Assembly (NCBI GenBank): GCA_965216905.1
Contig: OZ244213.1
Coordinates: 1,550,001-1,614,000, forward strand
DNA from: G965216905 sp965216905
Lineage (GTDB): Bacteria > Actinomycetota > Acidimicrobiia > Spongiisociales > ZC4RG35
Length of the DNA: 64,000 nucleotides
Direction of reading: 5' to 3'
Positions 42,882 through 50,062 of the stretch are shown one piece after another (the stretch's first letter is position 1; the number at the start of each line of letters is the position of its first letter). The notes under the pieces are model-generated. The model was not told the DNA's origin. It was given only the letters and a program-made list of their open reading frames with translations, and searched no databases. Made by a program: the position numbers and the translations under genes.

Positions 42882-42921
42882 GTCGCAATGGCCGCGGTCG
42901 GCAGCGTCGATCATTCGACGA

Positions 42922-43122
42922 ATGACGTTGCTCAACTCACTGGTGCCCGGGGAACTATGCGCAGTGACCACCCGCGAGTCGCGGGTGGTCACCGGCACGT
43001 TCCTCGGGATCGAGGTCGCCCATGGCGACCGATCGATCCTCGTCAGATCACCGGATCGCACATACTCGATCCCGATCGGATCGGTGGTTTCGACCTCAGG
43101 ACCGCGTCGTCGTGCCGCGTGA
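42922..43122 (+). CDS. Small beta-barrel-like protein, family of two in this cluster (copy 1)
   Basis: 66 residues from ATG 42922 (MTLLNSLVPGEL). It is paralogous to the protein at 45251: both share LxxG...TT......G.(F/Y)LG(I/V)E..HGDR(S/A)(I/L)L(V/L)R.......SIP(I/L)..V.S. The pattern of short alternating strands with central glycines is like Sm/SH3-type small barrels, so RNA binding is plausible. No known family is recognised. It is flanked by RRM genes. Confidence 0.6.
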   Translation: MTLLNSLVPGELCAVTTRESRVVTGTFLGIEVAHGDRSILVRSPDRTYSIPIGSVVSTSGPRRRAA

Positions 43123-43174
43123 TTCCCGACTGATCCGACATCTCCGGCTCGTTACGTCAGAAGACGAACCGATA

Positions 43175-43425
43175 TCCTGCAACCTTCACGTCGGCAATCT
43201 CGGCCGACGTACCACCGCAGACGATCTCCGGGTGATCTGGCCACGCACGGCGAGGTCGTCGACACCGAAGTCATCACCGATCGCTACAGCGGCAGATCCC
43301 GTGGGTTTGGCTTCATCGAGATGGCGTCCCCCCAGGACGCCCAGGCTGCCATCGAGGCAGTCAACGGTCACCTCATCGATGGTCGAGGCATCACCGTGGC
43401 AGTCGCCATAGACCGTCACCGATGA
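43175..43425 (+). pseudogene. RRM-domain protein 2, frameshifted
   Basis: The N-terminal part (NLHVGNLGRRTTADDLRVI, from ~43181) and C-terminal part (THGEVVDTEVITD, GRSRGFGFIEM, IDGRGITVAVAIDRHR, stop 43425) are in different frames. An indel near 43232-43242 replaces the expected LFA..HG junction. Both RNP motifs survive. No clear start codon is seen before the N-terminal part. It is a recently broken gene or a sequencing error. Confidence 0.75.
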
Positions 43426-43715
43426 AACCCGCCGCAGCACGCCAAACCGACAGCGGACGCCAGCGATTTCTCAGTATGCGGGCCCCCGGCGCAGCGAGCA
43501 TCAGGGCCCTGCGTCGCGTCAGCCCTGCTACTGTCTTGTTGGCCGCACTGGGTGGAGGCCAGCGCCTGTCGCTTTCCTGGTGATCACACGGCTCGAGTTC
43601 TCATCCGGTTGGACCGCCTCTTCGGCCGATGCTCGATCCCGGGCGCTCATGCGTCACGGTCGAGCGAGACATCGGCAGCAACCATCGACAGCCTCTATCG
43701 AGGCATGGAGTCACC

Positions 43716-45197
43716 ATGACCACTTCGTTCGCCCAACTCGGGCTCCCTGATCCGCTCGTTCGTGCCCTTGCCAAGCGCGGCGTCGACACCCCGTTCCCGG
43801 TGCAGGCTGCTGCTATTCCTGATGCTCTCACAGGCCGGGACGTGTGCGGCAAAGCCCCGACTGGATCGGGGAAGACCCTCGCCTTCGGCCTGCCTGTTCT
43901 CGCTCGTGTCGAACGCGCCCATCGGCATCAGCCCCGGGCTCTGATCCTGGCGCCAACCCGTGAACTCGCCGAGCAGATCAAGCGGGAGCTTGGTCCACTC
44001 GCCGGAGCGGTAGAGCGCCGGGTCTCTGCGGTGTACGGGGGTGTTGCCTACGGCCCCCAGAAGGGTGCTTTGCGCAAGGGCGTTGATGTGCTTTGTGGAA
44101 CCCCCGGCCGCCTCGAGGACCTGATGGAACAGGGCGTTATCGACTTGGCCGCCGTCGACCTCGTTGTGATCGATGAGGCCGACCGCATGGCCGACATGGG
44201 GTTCCTTCCTGCCGTTCGTCGCATCCTCGACCGTACGTCGCGGGACCGCCAGACGCTGCTCTTCTCGGCCACGCTCGACGGCGACGTGGCGGTGCTCAGC
44301 AAGGACTACCAGGACAATCCCAAGCGCCACGAGGCGGCCGCGTTGACTGAGGCCGCGAGCGACGCCGTGCACCATTTCTGGCTCGTCGCTCATGAGGATC
44401 GGGTCCAGCACGCCGCCGACATCATCGGCTTGGCGGGACGCTCGATCGTCTTCACCCGCACCCGGCGTGGCGCCGACCGATTGGCCAAGCGGATGAACGG
44501 GCTGGGCGTCGAGGCCGTCGCATTGCACGGCGGGCGCTCTCAGAGCCAGCGCTTGCGCGCCCTCAAGGCGTTCGATGCAGGCCGCGCAGAAGCGCTCGTC
44601 GCAACCGACGTGGCGGCGCGCGGCATCCACATCGACGCCGTGGCGTCGGTGATCCACTTCGACCCGCCGGCCGACACCAAGGACTACGTCCATCGCTCCG
44701 GTCGGACGGCCCGGGCCGGGGCCGCCGGAACCGTCGTCAGCCTGGTCACCGGCCACCAGCGGAAGGCAGTGCGGAAGTTGCAGCGCGAGCTCGATCTGGA
44801 GTCACCCATCAAAGCGCCGCAAATCGACAGGCTCGCTCGGGTTGACGAGTTCATCAAGGCAGCGAGCCATCCGAAGCGACGGAGCAAAGGGCACGGCCCG
44901 GCGACGGCATCGCCGAAGCGCAAACCCCGCAAGCATGCACCCGCCAAGAGCGTGTACGTCGCCAACCTGCCGTGGTCGACCACGACCGAGGAGCTCGAGG
45001 CGCTGTTCGCACGCCACGGCGAAGTGACACAAACCACGATCATCTCGGACCGTCGTACCGGACGGTCGAAGGGGTTCGGCTTCGTCGACATGCCGCCGCC
45101 GGCGGCGCGGAGCGCCATCGACGCGCTGCACGGGTCGACGCTCAAAGGCCGCGACCTCACGGTCCGCTTCGCCCAGCCACGACGCTACGGCGCCTGA
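43716..45197 (+). CDS. DEAD-box RNA helicase with C-terminal RRM
   Basis: 493 residues from ATG 43716. The helicase motifs are in order: Q-motif (FPVQAAAI), Walker A APTGSGKT (~47), PTRELAEQI, GTPGRL, DEAD (~152), SAT (~184), FTRTRRGADRLA, ATDVAARGI and HRSGRTARAG (~325). A basic linker (HPKRRSKGHGPAT.SPKRKPRKH) leads to a complete RRM at ~411-490 (VYVANLPWSTTTEELEALF, KGFGFVDM). DEAD-box proteins remodel structured RNA, notably at low temperature. The canonical RRM at the C-terminus matches the stand-alone RRM proteins of this cluster. Confidence 0.93.
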   Translation: MTTSFAQLGLPDPLVRALAKRGVDTPFPVQAAAIPDALTGRDVCGKAPTGSGKTLAFGLPVLARVERAHRHQPRALILAPTRELAEQIKRELGPLAGAVERRVSAVYGGVAYGPQKGALRKGVDVLCGTPGRLEDLMEQGVIDLAAVDLVVIDEADRMADMGFLPAVRRILDRTSRDRQTLLFSATLDGDVAVLSKDYQDNPKRHEAAALTEAASDAVHHFWLVAHEDRVQHAADIIGLAGRSIVFTRTRRGADRLAKRMNGLGVEAVALHGGRSQSQRLRALKAFDAGRAEALVATDVAARGIHIDAVASVIHFDPPADTKDYVHRSGRTARAGAAGTVVSLVTGHQRKAVRKLQRELDLESPIKAPQIDRLARVDEFIKAASHPKRRSKGHGPATASPKRKPRKHAPAKSVYVANLPWSTTTEELEALFARHGEVTQTTIISDRRTGRSKGFGFVDMPPPAARSAIDALHGSTLKGRDLTVRFAQPRRYGA

Positions 45198-45250
45198 CGA
45201 CCCAACATCACATCGACCCTGGCCACCCTCGCCAGACGGAAGGAGTGCCG

Positions 45251-45469
45251 ATGGAGGCACGACACATCACACGCACGAACCAACTCATCAGCTTCAACCA
45301 ACTGCGCCGCGGCACCACCTACCGAGCGACGACCCCTGGCGGGAGCGCCGTCGGCGAGTACCTCGGCGTGGAAAGCCCGCACGGCGACCGGGCGCTGCTG
45401 CTGCGCAACAACGGCGGGACGGCGTCGATCCCGCTCCGTGACGTCACTTCGATTCGGCCCGCCGCCTGA
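45251..45469 (+). CDS. Small beta-barrel-like protein, family of two in this cluster (copy 2)
   Basis: 72 residues from ATG 45251 with AAGGAG 7 bases upstream. FNQLRRGTTYRATTPGGSAVGEYLGVESPHGDRALLLRNNGGTASIPLRDVTS aligns with the protein at 42922, including the HGDR and SIP motifs. It follows the helicase by 53 bp and is probably in the same transcript. The fold guess (Sm/SH3-like barrel) and an RNA role are inference from pattern and context. Confidence 0.65.
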   Translation: MEARHITRTNQLISFNQLRRGTTYRATTPGGSAVGEYLGVESPHGDRALLLRNNGGTASIPLRDVTSIRPAA

Positions 45470-45516
45470 CCAGCGAGATCAGAAGTGGACGGTGGCCTTC
45501 AGCCGACGACGGGTAG

Positions 45517-46976
45517 CTAGCCGGACAGGTAGTCGATGACGTCGCCTGCGGAGTAGAACCCGTCCGGTTTCATCCGTTGCATGATCTCGCGAACGGCGCT
45601 GAAGTCTGAGCCCGCAGTGACCAACGCCGGTTCCTCGTAGGCATTCTTGGTCCGGAGCTGGGCGAGGCCCGCAGTGGCTAACAAACCATTGCACAGGCAC
45701 AGTCGTCCCTCGGTGTTGGCAACTCTGCCGCCCTTGATGTCGCTGTAAGCCCGCTCCGGTTCCGCCGGGCAACGGTACCCAATGGCGCCGCCATCGGTCT
45801 TGTAGGGCACCCGCAGCGCGCCGAGGTCGCACACCCTCCTTCGGTCCTCGTAGACGTCGTCGTCCGACAACGTGCCTTGCACTTGGACGATACGGAAAGG
45901 GAAGCCTGTTGGAGACGCACGCCAATCAGAGCGCACCTCGACAACCCCATCGACCACCTGAGCGAGGACTTGCCGCTTCAGATCGCTGGCGAGGCCCGAC
46001 TCACCGCTGAACGCAAAGGCCGTTCCCACCTGAACTCCTGCCGCACCCTCAGCGATAGCCTGATCCAGCGCCTCGGGCGTTCCATAGGACCCGGCGAGCC
46101 AGAAGGGCAACCCGAGGCGGCGCAGCCGTGCGAGGTCGACGTCGTCGCGCTCGTCGTAGACCGGCTGCCCGAGGTCATTGGTACGGCGCGGTCCGCGCGG
46201 TGGCGCGTTGTGTCCACCGGCGCTGGGAGCCTCGACAACGAAGCCGTCGGGGGGCATGTCCATTGCAGCGAGACCCTCGGCAAGATCGACGGACGCCACG
46301 ATTGCGAGGAACTGCGGCCGGGTCACCGGCGGCGGGGCACCCTCGTGGAGATCCGCCGGGTCGAAGCGCGCCTCGACGTCGTCGTCCGCAGAGGTGAGCC
46401 CCTGCACTCGCAACGGAAGGCTGACGGCTTCGTGCCGCGCCAGGCGAGCCACGATACCGGAGATGTCCTTTGGGTTCCCGGCACCAACAATCACATAGTC
46501 GACACCGGCGAGCACGGCTCCGTAGATTCCAAAGGGGATCGACAGCTCGATCTTCCGCAGGTAGTTGATGCCGACCGGACCGTCGTGACCCTCCTTGGCG
46601 AGGAAGACTTCTACGAAGTTGGCGCAACAGTCAGCTCCTGCAACCCGAGATCGGGGTTGACGGTGAAGGTGCGGACGTTCTTGAACGGCTTGCCGTCGTC
46701 CTTGCCGCCCGGCACGAAGTAGTCGGCGATGATCCGGTCCGCTGACGCACGGAATGGAAAATGAGCGAGCGCACGCCGCACGTCTCCGTCGGGATCACCG
46801 AGTTGCAGCCGGCGGGCCATCACGACCTCGAGAGCGGTTCCGGAGACCACTCCGAGCTCGCCGCGTCGGGCCACCGCGTTGGCGAGCGGCCAGCTCGAGA
46901 TGGCGACGCCCATCCCTCCCTGAATGATCGTTGGAGGACGGTGGCGATTCGGCGGCGGGGTGGGGGTTGGAGGCAT
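45517..46976 (-). pseudogene. Nitronate monooxygenase-like FMN enzyme, frameshifted (copy 2)
   Basis: The 5' part (from ATG 46976) shows IIQGGMGVAISSWPLANAVARRGELGVVSGTALEVVMARRL. The 3' part shows LAGVDYVIVGAG, FVVEAPSAGGHNAPPRGP, GLPFWLAGSYG, EGAAGVQVGTAFAF and a C-terminal Cys-bearing tail (YRCPAEPERAY, CLCNGLL). They are joined out of frame: two extra bases near 46613-46620 interrupt ELTVANFVEVFLAKEG. This family uses FMN to oxidise nitronates or reduce enoyl groups. A decayed second copy is at 41540-42010. Confidence 0.82.
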
Positions 46977-47200
46977 CCTGCAGGTCCTCTCGAGAGATGT
47001 GCGTCGATGCTTCCGCGCTCGCGGGGGATCCGGTACGGGCTCCAATGCGGCCCGGTCCAGAAACGGGGAAAGCGGGCAGCCGCGGCCAGCGTACCACCCG
47101 CCTTGAAAGGTGTTCCCGCACGCGACCGTCGAGCGAACGCTGGCGGGACCGAGTGTTGAGCTGGACCGTTTGATCGCGACCGTCGACTACGCGGCGCTAC

Positions 47201-47338
47201 CTGCACTACCGTCACCTGTAGCTGCTTCGGCGGTGACTCGTTCTTCTCTCGTTCGCGGACTGGACGGCGACTGGGTCGATACCGGATCAACTGACCCAGG
47301 AGAGCACACCGTTCTCCCCTTGCGGAAGGCGTCACGCC
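47201..47338 (+). promoter_or_regulatory. Conserved mRNA leader of RRM gene 3, with hairpin
   Basis: Aligns with 42331-42465. It shares the identical block at 47220-47239 and the GATACCGGATCAACTGACCC-like stretch. The hairpin is GGAGAGC-ACACC-GTTCTCC (47299-47317). Compared with the other copy, three stem positions change on both sides with pairing kept and one becomes G-U, while the ACAC loop is conserved. A GGAAGG ribosome-binding site follows. Confidence 0.7.
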
Positions 47339-47593
47339 GTGAATATCTATGTTGGCAACCTCCCGTTCGACGCGACCGATTCCGACCTCCGTGCCCTTTT
47401 CACTGACTATGGAACCGTCGACTCTGCGTCGGTCATCACGGACCGGGAGAGCGGCCGATCCCGCGGCTTCGGGTTCGTCGAACACGCCGACGAAGCACTG
47501 GCCGCCAAAGCCATCAGTGCCCTCGACGGCCACGACTGGCGGAGCCGAGTGCTCAAGGTGAACGAGGCGCGGCCCCGTTCGATCAGGTCCTGA
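47339..47593 (+). CDS. RRM-domain RNA-binding protein 3
   Basis: 84 residues from GTG 47339. RNP2 IYVGNL and RNP1 RGFGFVEH are both intact; the spacing and the DGHDW...LKVNEARPR C-terminus match RRM protein 1 closely. GGAAGG precedes the start. It belongs to the duplicated module (divergent nitronate monooxygenase-like gene, conserved leader, RRM), of which this is the better-preserved copy. Confidence 0.92.
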   Translation: MNIYVGNLPFDATDSDLRALFTDYGTVDSASVITDRESGRSRGFGFVEHADEALAAKAISALDGHDWRSRVLKVNEARPRSIRS

Positions 47594-47623
47594 TCTAGTT
47601 GCGATTGCGGGAAAGCCGCGTGC

Positions 47624-47803
47624 ATGGACGATGAGGCGAGGATTCGGAGGCGGTACCGGGAAGCGGCAGCTTTGCGGGTGGCTCACGTCCGTCGCATCCG
47701 GGAACTGGAGATCGACCAGTACGCCAACGTCCACGAGGACAAGGGCCATCCTGCGAGCGACGACCTGCTCGCAGCACGCCGCATGTGTCCACTTTGCGGA
47801 TGA
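47624..47803 (+). CDS. Small helical protein ending in CPLCG
   Basis: 59 residues: a highly charged helix (MDDEARIRRRYREAAALRVAHVRRIRELEIDQY) followed by a C-terminal CPLCG. The single CxxC could bind zinc as half of a dimeric site. It starts 30 bp after RRM gene 3 with only a weak GGGAAAG ribosome-binding site. No family recognised. Its place in the cluster is the main support that it is real. Confidence 0.5.
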   Translation: MDDEARIRRRYREAAALRVAHVRRIRELEIDQYANVHEDKGHPASDDLLAARRMCPLCG

Positions 47804-47848
47804 CCGAACCGATTCGCACAGCGGAATCAACCGAGAGAGGAATGTCGC

Positions 47849-48313
47849 GTGCCGCAGAAACCCAAGACCGATGGCGGGAGGCAGCGATGCTCATCCTGCG
47901 GGCACCCGAGGCGTGAACACCGGTTCTCGAGCGAGTGCTCCGTTCCACGATGTCCGTGTCGGGACTACGAGCCGCCGCGATCCATTTCTCGAAGGACCCG
48001 TGCTCATGCCTCATCACGCCAGGCCGCGTGCCGCATGAGACGAGAAGGAAGGCAGATGCAGCTCTACGTGGGGAACACCCCCCTGAACGCAACGGATGCG
48101 GACCTCCGCCAACTGTTCGCCGACTACGGCAAGACCGCCACCGCTGTCGTGAGCATCGACGGTGAGACCGATCGATCACTCGGATTCGGCTTCGTCGAAC
48201 TGGCCGACCACGGCATGGCCCACGAAGCAGTGCAACGCCTCAATGGGTCCACCTGGAACGGGCGCACACTCATCGTCAGCGGTGGTGCACGGTCGACGAA
48301 AGAGAAGCCATGA
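47849..48313 (+). CDS. RRM-domain RNA-binding protein 4, with Cys-rich N-terminal extension
   Basis: 154 residues from GTG 47849 (GAGAGG 8 bases upstream). An N-terminal Cys-rich stretch (CSSCGHPRREHRFSSECSVPRCPC, six Cys) could be a zinc finger. A disordered linker leads to an RRM (LYVGNTPLNATDADLRQLF; LGFGFVEL). A second start at ATG 48056 has an equally good AGAAGGAAGG site and would give the 85-residue RRM alone, like its relatives. Both products may be made. The stop overlaps the next ATG (ATGA). Confidence 0.8.
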   Translation: MPQKPKTDGGRQRCSSCGHPRREHRFSSECSVPRCPCRDYEPPRSISRRTRAHASSRQAACRMRREGRQMQLYVGNTPLNATDADLRQLFADYGKTATAVVSIDGETDRSLGFGFVELADHGMAHEAVQRLNGSTWNGRTLIVSGGARSTKEKP

Positions 48314-48477
48314 ACGCGAAGTCGCAAGGCGAATTCTCGCGATGTCCCCGTTGCTCCATGGAAGCCCGAACCAGCGAGATGCCGGCCCACCTTGCCCATG
48401 CCCACAACATCGGACCCACCGTTACCAAGGACAAGCGGCGCAACGGACGTGACCGGCGTCGACGCGACGAGGAATAG
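48310..48477 (+). CDS. CPxC...H zinc-finger-like micro-protein, copy 2
   Basis: 55 residues from ATG 48310, overlapping the RRM 4 stop by 4 bp. FSRCPRCSMEARTSEMPAHLAHAHNIGP gives a C-x2-C-x11-H-x2-H-x-H pattern, followed by a very basic tail (TKDKRRNGRDRRRRDEE). A near-identical ligand pattern follows RRM gene 1 at 42741. Its coupling to RRM genes suggests it works on RNA or with the RRM protein. No known family recognised. Confidence 0.65.
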   Translation: MNAKSQGEFSRCPRCSMEARTSEMPAHLAHAHNIGPTVTKDKRRNGRDRRRRDEE

Positions 48478-48601
48478 AGCCGTGGTCGAACCGTCGATGC
48501 AATGACCCAAGTCGTTGCTTGCCTCTCCCACCGGAGCGAGCGGGCTGCGACTTAGCAACACGACAACCGGCGCCAGCGGGCGCCTCGACCCGGAGGTCGA
48601 A

Positions 48602-48904
48602 ATGGCACAGACCGGAACAGTCAAGTTCTTCAACGACAAGGAGGGCTTCGGCTTCATCACATCCGACGACGGCGACGTCTTCGTTCACGCCTCGAACATC
48701 GTCGGCGACGTAGTCCTGAGCGAAGGCCAATCCGTCGAGCTCGAGATCCTCGGCGACGTAGTCGGTGGGAAGACGCACCGTTCCGGTGCGTCCGGTGACG
48801 GTGACGGCACCCTCACCGTGGATGTGTTCGATCGTCCAGTGGTCCCGGATCTTCACCATCATCCCGCGGTCGGTGCGCAGGGGTGCGCTGGTTGCGGCGG
48901 GTGA
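48602..48904 (+). CDS. Cold-shock protein (CspA family), C-terminus altered
   Basis: ATG 48602 with GGAGG at 48592-48596. The first ~45 residues are a good cold-shock domain: TGTVKFFNDKEGFGFITSDDGDVFVHASNI, with the KGFGF-type RNP1 and VFVH RNP2 motifs. After EGQSVELE (~48745) the family's last strand is missing. The frame instead reads through antisense DNA of a relaxase fragment, giving a 100-residue product rather than the usual 65-70. It may still bind RNA. About 120 bp of leader precede it. Confidence 0.8.
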   Translation: MAQTGTVKFFNDKEGFGFITSDDGDVFVHASNIVGDVVLSEGQSVELEILGDVVGGKTHRSGASGDGDGTLTVDVFDRPVVPDLHHHPAVGAQGCAGCGG

Positions 48905-48965
48905 CCACTTTGTCGCCGACGAGCAGCCGCTCACAGCCGAGGTCGAGGGCAATGAACCTCCGATT
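48741..48965 (-). pseudogene. MobF/TrwC-type relaxase-helicase remnant, frameshifted
   Basis: On the minus strand, CERLLVGDKVVTRRNQR appears in one frame and LRTDRGMMVKIRDHWTIEHIHGEGAVTVTGRTGTVRLPTDYVAEDLEL in another. Together they match the helicase part of actinobacterial TrwC/TraA relaxases (VGD-x-VVTRRN ... LRTDRG ... RDRW-V ... LPADYV). It is a ~75-residue fragment broken by a frameshift near 48885-48900. It abuts the cold-shock gene and lies ~115 bp from the tRNA-Phe repeat: the only trace of conjugation in the island. Confidence 0.72.
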
Positions 48966-49050
48966 GATGCCCCTCAGCGCTCCGTATCGCGCGCCCTCAG
49001 CGCGCCCTGGACGTGCCCCGGCAGCGTGCGTCCGGCCACCTGAACGAAGA

Positions 49051-49073
49051 AAACCCCTGCGTAACAGGGGTTT
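49051..49073 (-). terminator. Hairpin terminator downstream of tRNA-Phe
   Basis: AAACCCCTG-CGTAA-CAGGGGTTT, a perfect 9-bp stem with flanking A/T runs, 8 bp after the tRNA-Phe 3' end in its direction of transcription. It lies inside the island, so the incoming element supplied it. Confidence 0.8.
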
Positions 49074-49079
49074 CCGGGG

Positions 49080-49120
49080 GTGGTCAGGGACGGCGTCGAT
49101 CCGTCGACCTCCGGTTTTTC
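49080..49120. repeat. Right attachment-site repeat within tRNA-Phe
   Basis: Exact 41-bp partner of 32139-32179. It covers the 3' half of the tRNA up to the anticodon loop. Because the tRNA on this side is intact, the element brought a replacement 3' half when it integrated. Confidence 0.85.
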
Positions 49121-49153
49121 AGACCGGCGCTCTGCCAACTGAGCTACCTGACC
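49081..49153 (-). tRNA. tRNA-Phe (GAA)
   Basis: 73 nt cloverleaf. The acceptor GGTCAGG/CCTGACC pairs fully; the D-arm is GCTC...GAGC; the anticodon arm CCGGT-CTGAAAA-ACCGG gives anticodon GAA. The discriminator is A and CCA is not encoded. Its 3' half is the attachment site of the island. Confidence 0.95.
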
Positions 49154-49185
49154 GCGAACGGAACGCACCTCTCGGTGTGTTCCGC

Positions 49186-49263
49186 TGGCGGGGACGACGG
49201 GATTTGAACCCGCGACCTCCGGCTTGACAGGCCGGCGTGAACTCCTGGCTTCACCACGCCCCC
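49186..49263 (-). tRNA. tRNA-Asp (GTC)
   Basis: Acceptor GGGGGCG/CGTCCCC (one G-U pair), anticodon arm CCGGC-CTGTCAA-GCCGG with anticodon GTC, T-loop TTCAAAT, and encoded CCA at 49186-49188. It lies 32 bp upstream of tRNA-Phe in the same direction, probably one transcript. Confidence 0.95.
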
Positions 49264-49378
49264 AAGGCGTTGGTCTGCTCCGTCTGAGACGATCGCAAGG
49301 ACGTCCGGAGTATAGGGATGCCGGACGGACTCTCAACCCGGATGGGACCGGGGTCGCGCAGGGCTCGTTCGGGGGCGT

Positions 49379-50056
49379 ATGCTCGATGTGGAGGGCCACG
49401 GACGGGTGGCTGTGCAGGTGGCGAGGGCGACGGGTGTTGTCGAGACCGCACGGCGCCAAGTCTTCCCGACGAGGAGGCTGCGGTGCTCGGTCCTCGCCGC
49501 AATGGTCGCCGCCTCGTTGTTCGCGTCTTGTGTGGCGGCACCAACCCCGGGTCCGACCGTTCGGATCACCGATCAAGGCTGGCGGGCCGAACCGCGGCGA
49601 GTCGTGCAGCCGGGCGGTTCGTTCGATCTGACGATCTCGAACGAGACCGGGGCTGCGGTGGGCTTGGTGGTGCTCCAGCTGGCCTTCGGTGAGATCGCCG
49701 ACCTGCCCACGGTCGATGGGATCATCGATGTCACGCAGCAGGCCGTCTATGCCAGCCAGGATCCAACGGACCCCGGTCAGCTGCTGGCCGTGTTCTATGT
49801 CGTCCACCCTCCCGTCGAGACGGAGGGCGCCTCCGGCTGGCAGCCGATGATGCTCGATGCCGGTGAGCACCAGGTGGTGCGGGTCGGTGATCTGACGCTG
49901 GGAGGTGGCGAACCGGGTCGGTACGCCGTGATCTCGGCCGGGGCCGACGCCGTCCCGGCCGGGAACAATGCGTTGTTCGAACTCACCGATTCGGAGGGCC
50001 GGTTGCCGGCTCCCGGCCCCGAGCAGTTCGGTGGCGGCGACGAGGTGGTCGACTGA
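49379..50056 (+). CDS. Putative lipoprotein, unknown
   Basis: 225 residues as annotated; the true start may be later. A hydrophobic segment ending in a lipobox (MVAASLFASC at ~42-51) suggests a lipoprotein, with the N-terminal ~35 residues either non-coding or an odd leader. The mature part is a beta-rich domain (VRITDQGWRAEPRRVVQPGGSFDLTISNETGAAVGLVVLQL, GRYAVISAG) resembling cupredoxin-like or Ig-like folds but with no copper ligands I can identify. Function unknown. It converges on the threonine aldolase gene. Confidence 0.6.
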   Translation: MLDVEGHGRVAVQVARATGVVETARRQVFPTRRLRCSVLAAMVAASLFASCVAAPTPGPTVRITDQGWRAEPRRVVQPGGSFDLTISNETGAAVGLVVLQLAFGEIADLPTVDGIIDVTQQAVYASQDPTDPGQLLAVFYVVHPPVETEGASGWQPMMLDAGEHQVVRVGDLTLGGGEPGRYAVISAGADAVPAGNNALFELTDSEGRLPAPGPEQFGGGDEVVD

Positions 50057-50062
50057 TTCCAC

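Noticed and set aside
32180..49079. Integrase for the tRNA-Phe island
   Set aside because: I looked for tyrosine (R-H-R-Y) and serine recombinases on both strands at both island ends and found none; only IS110 and ISL3 transposases occur.
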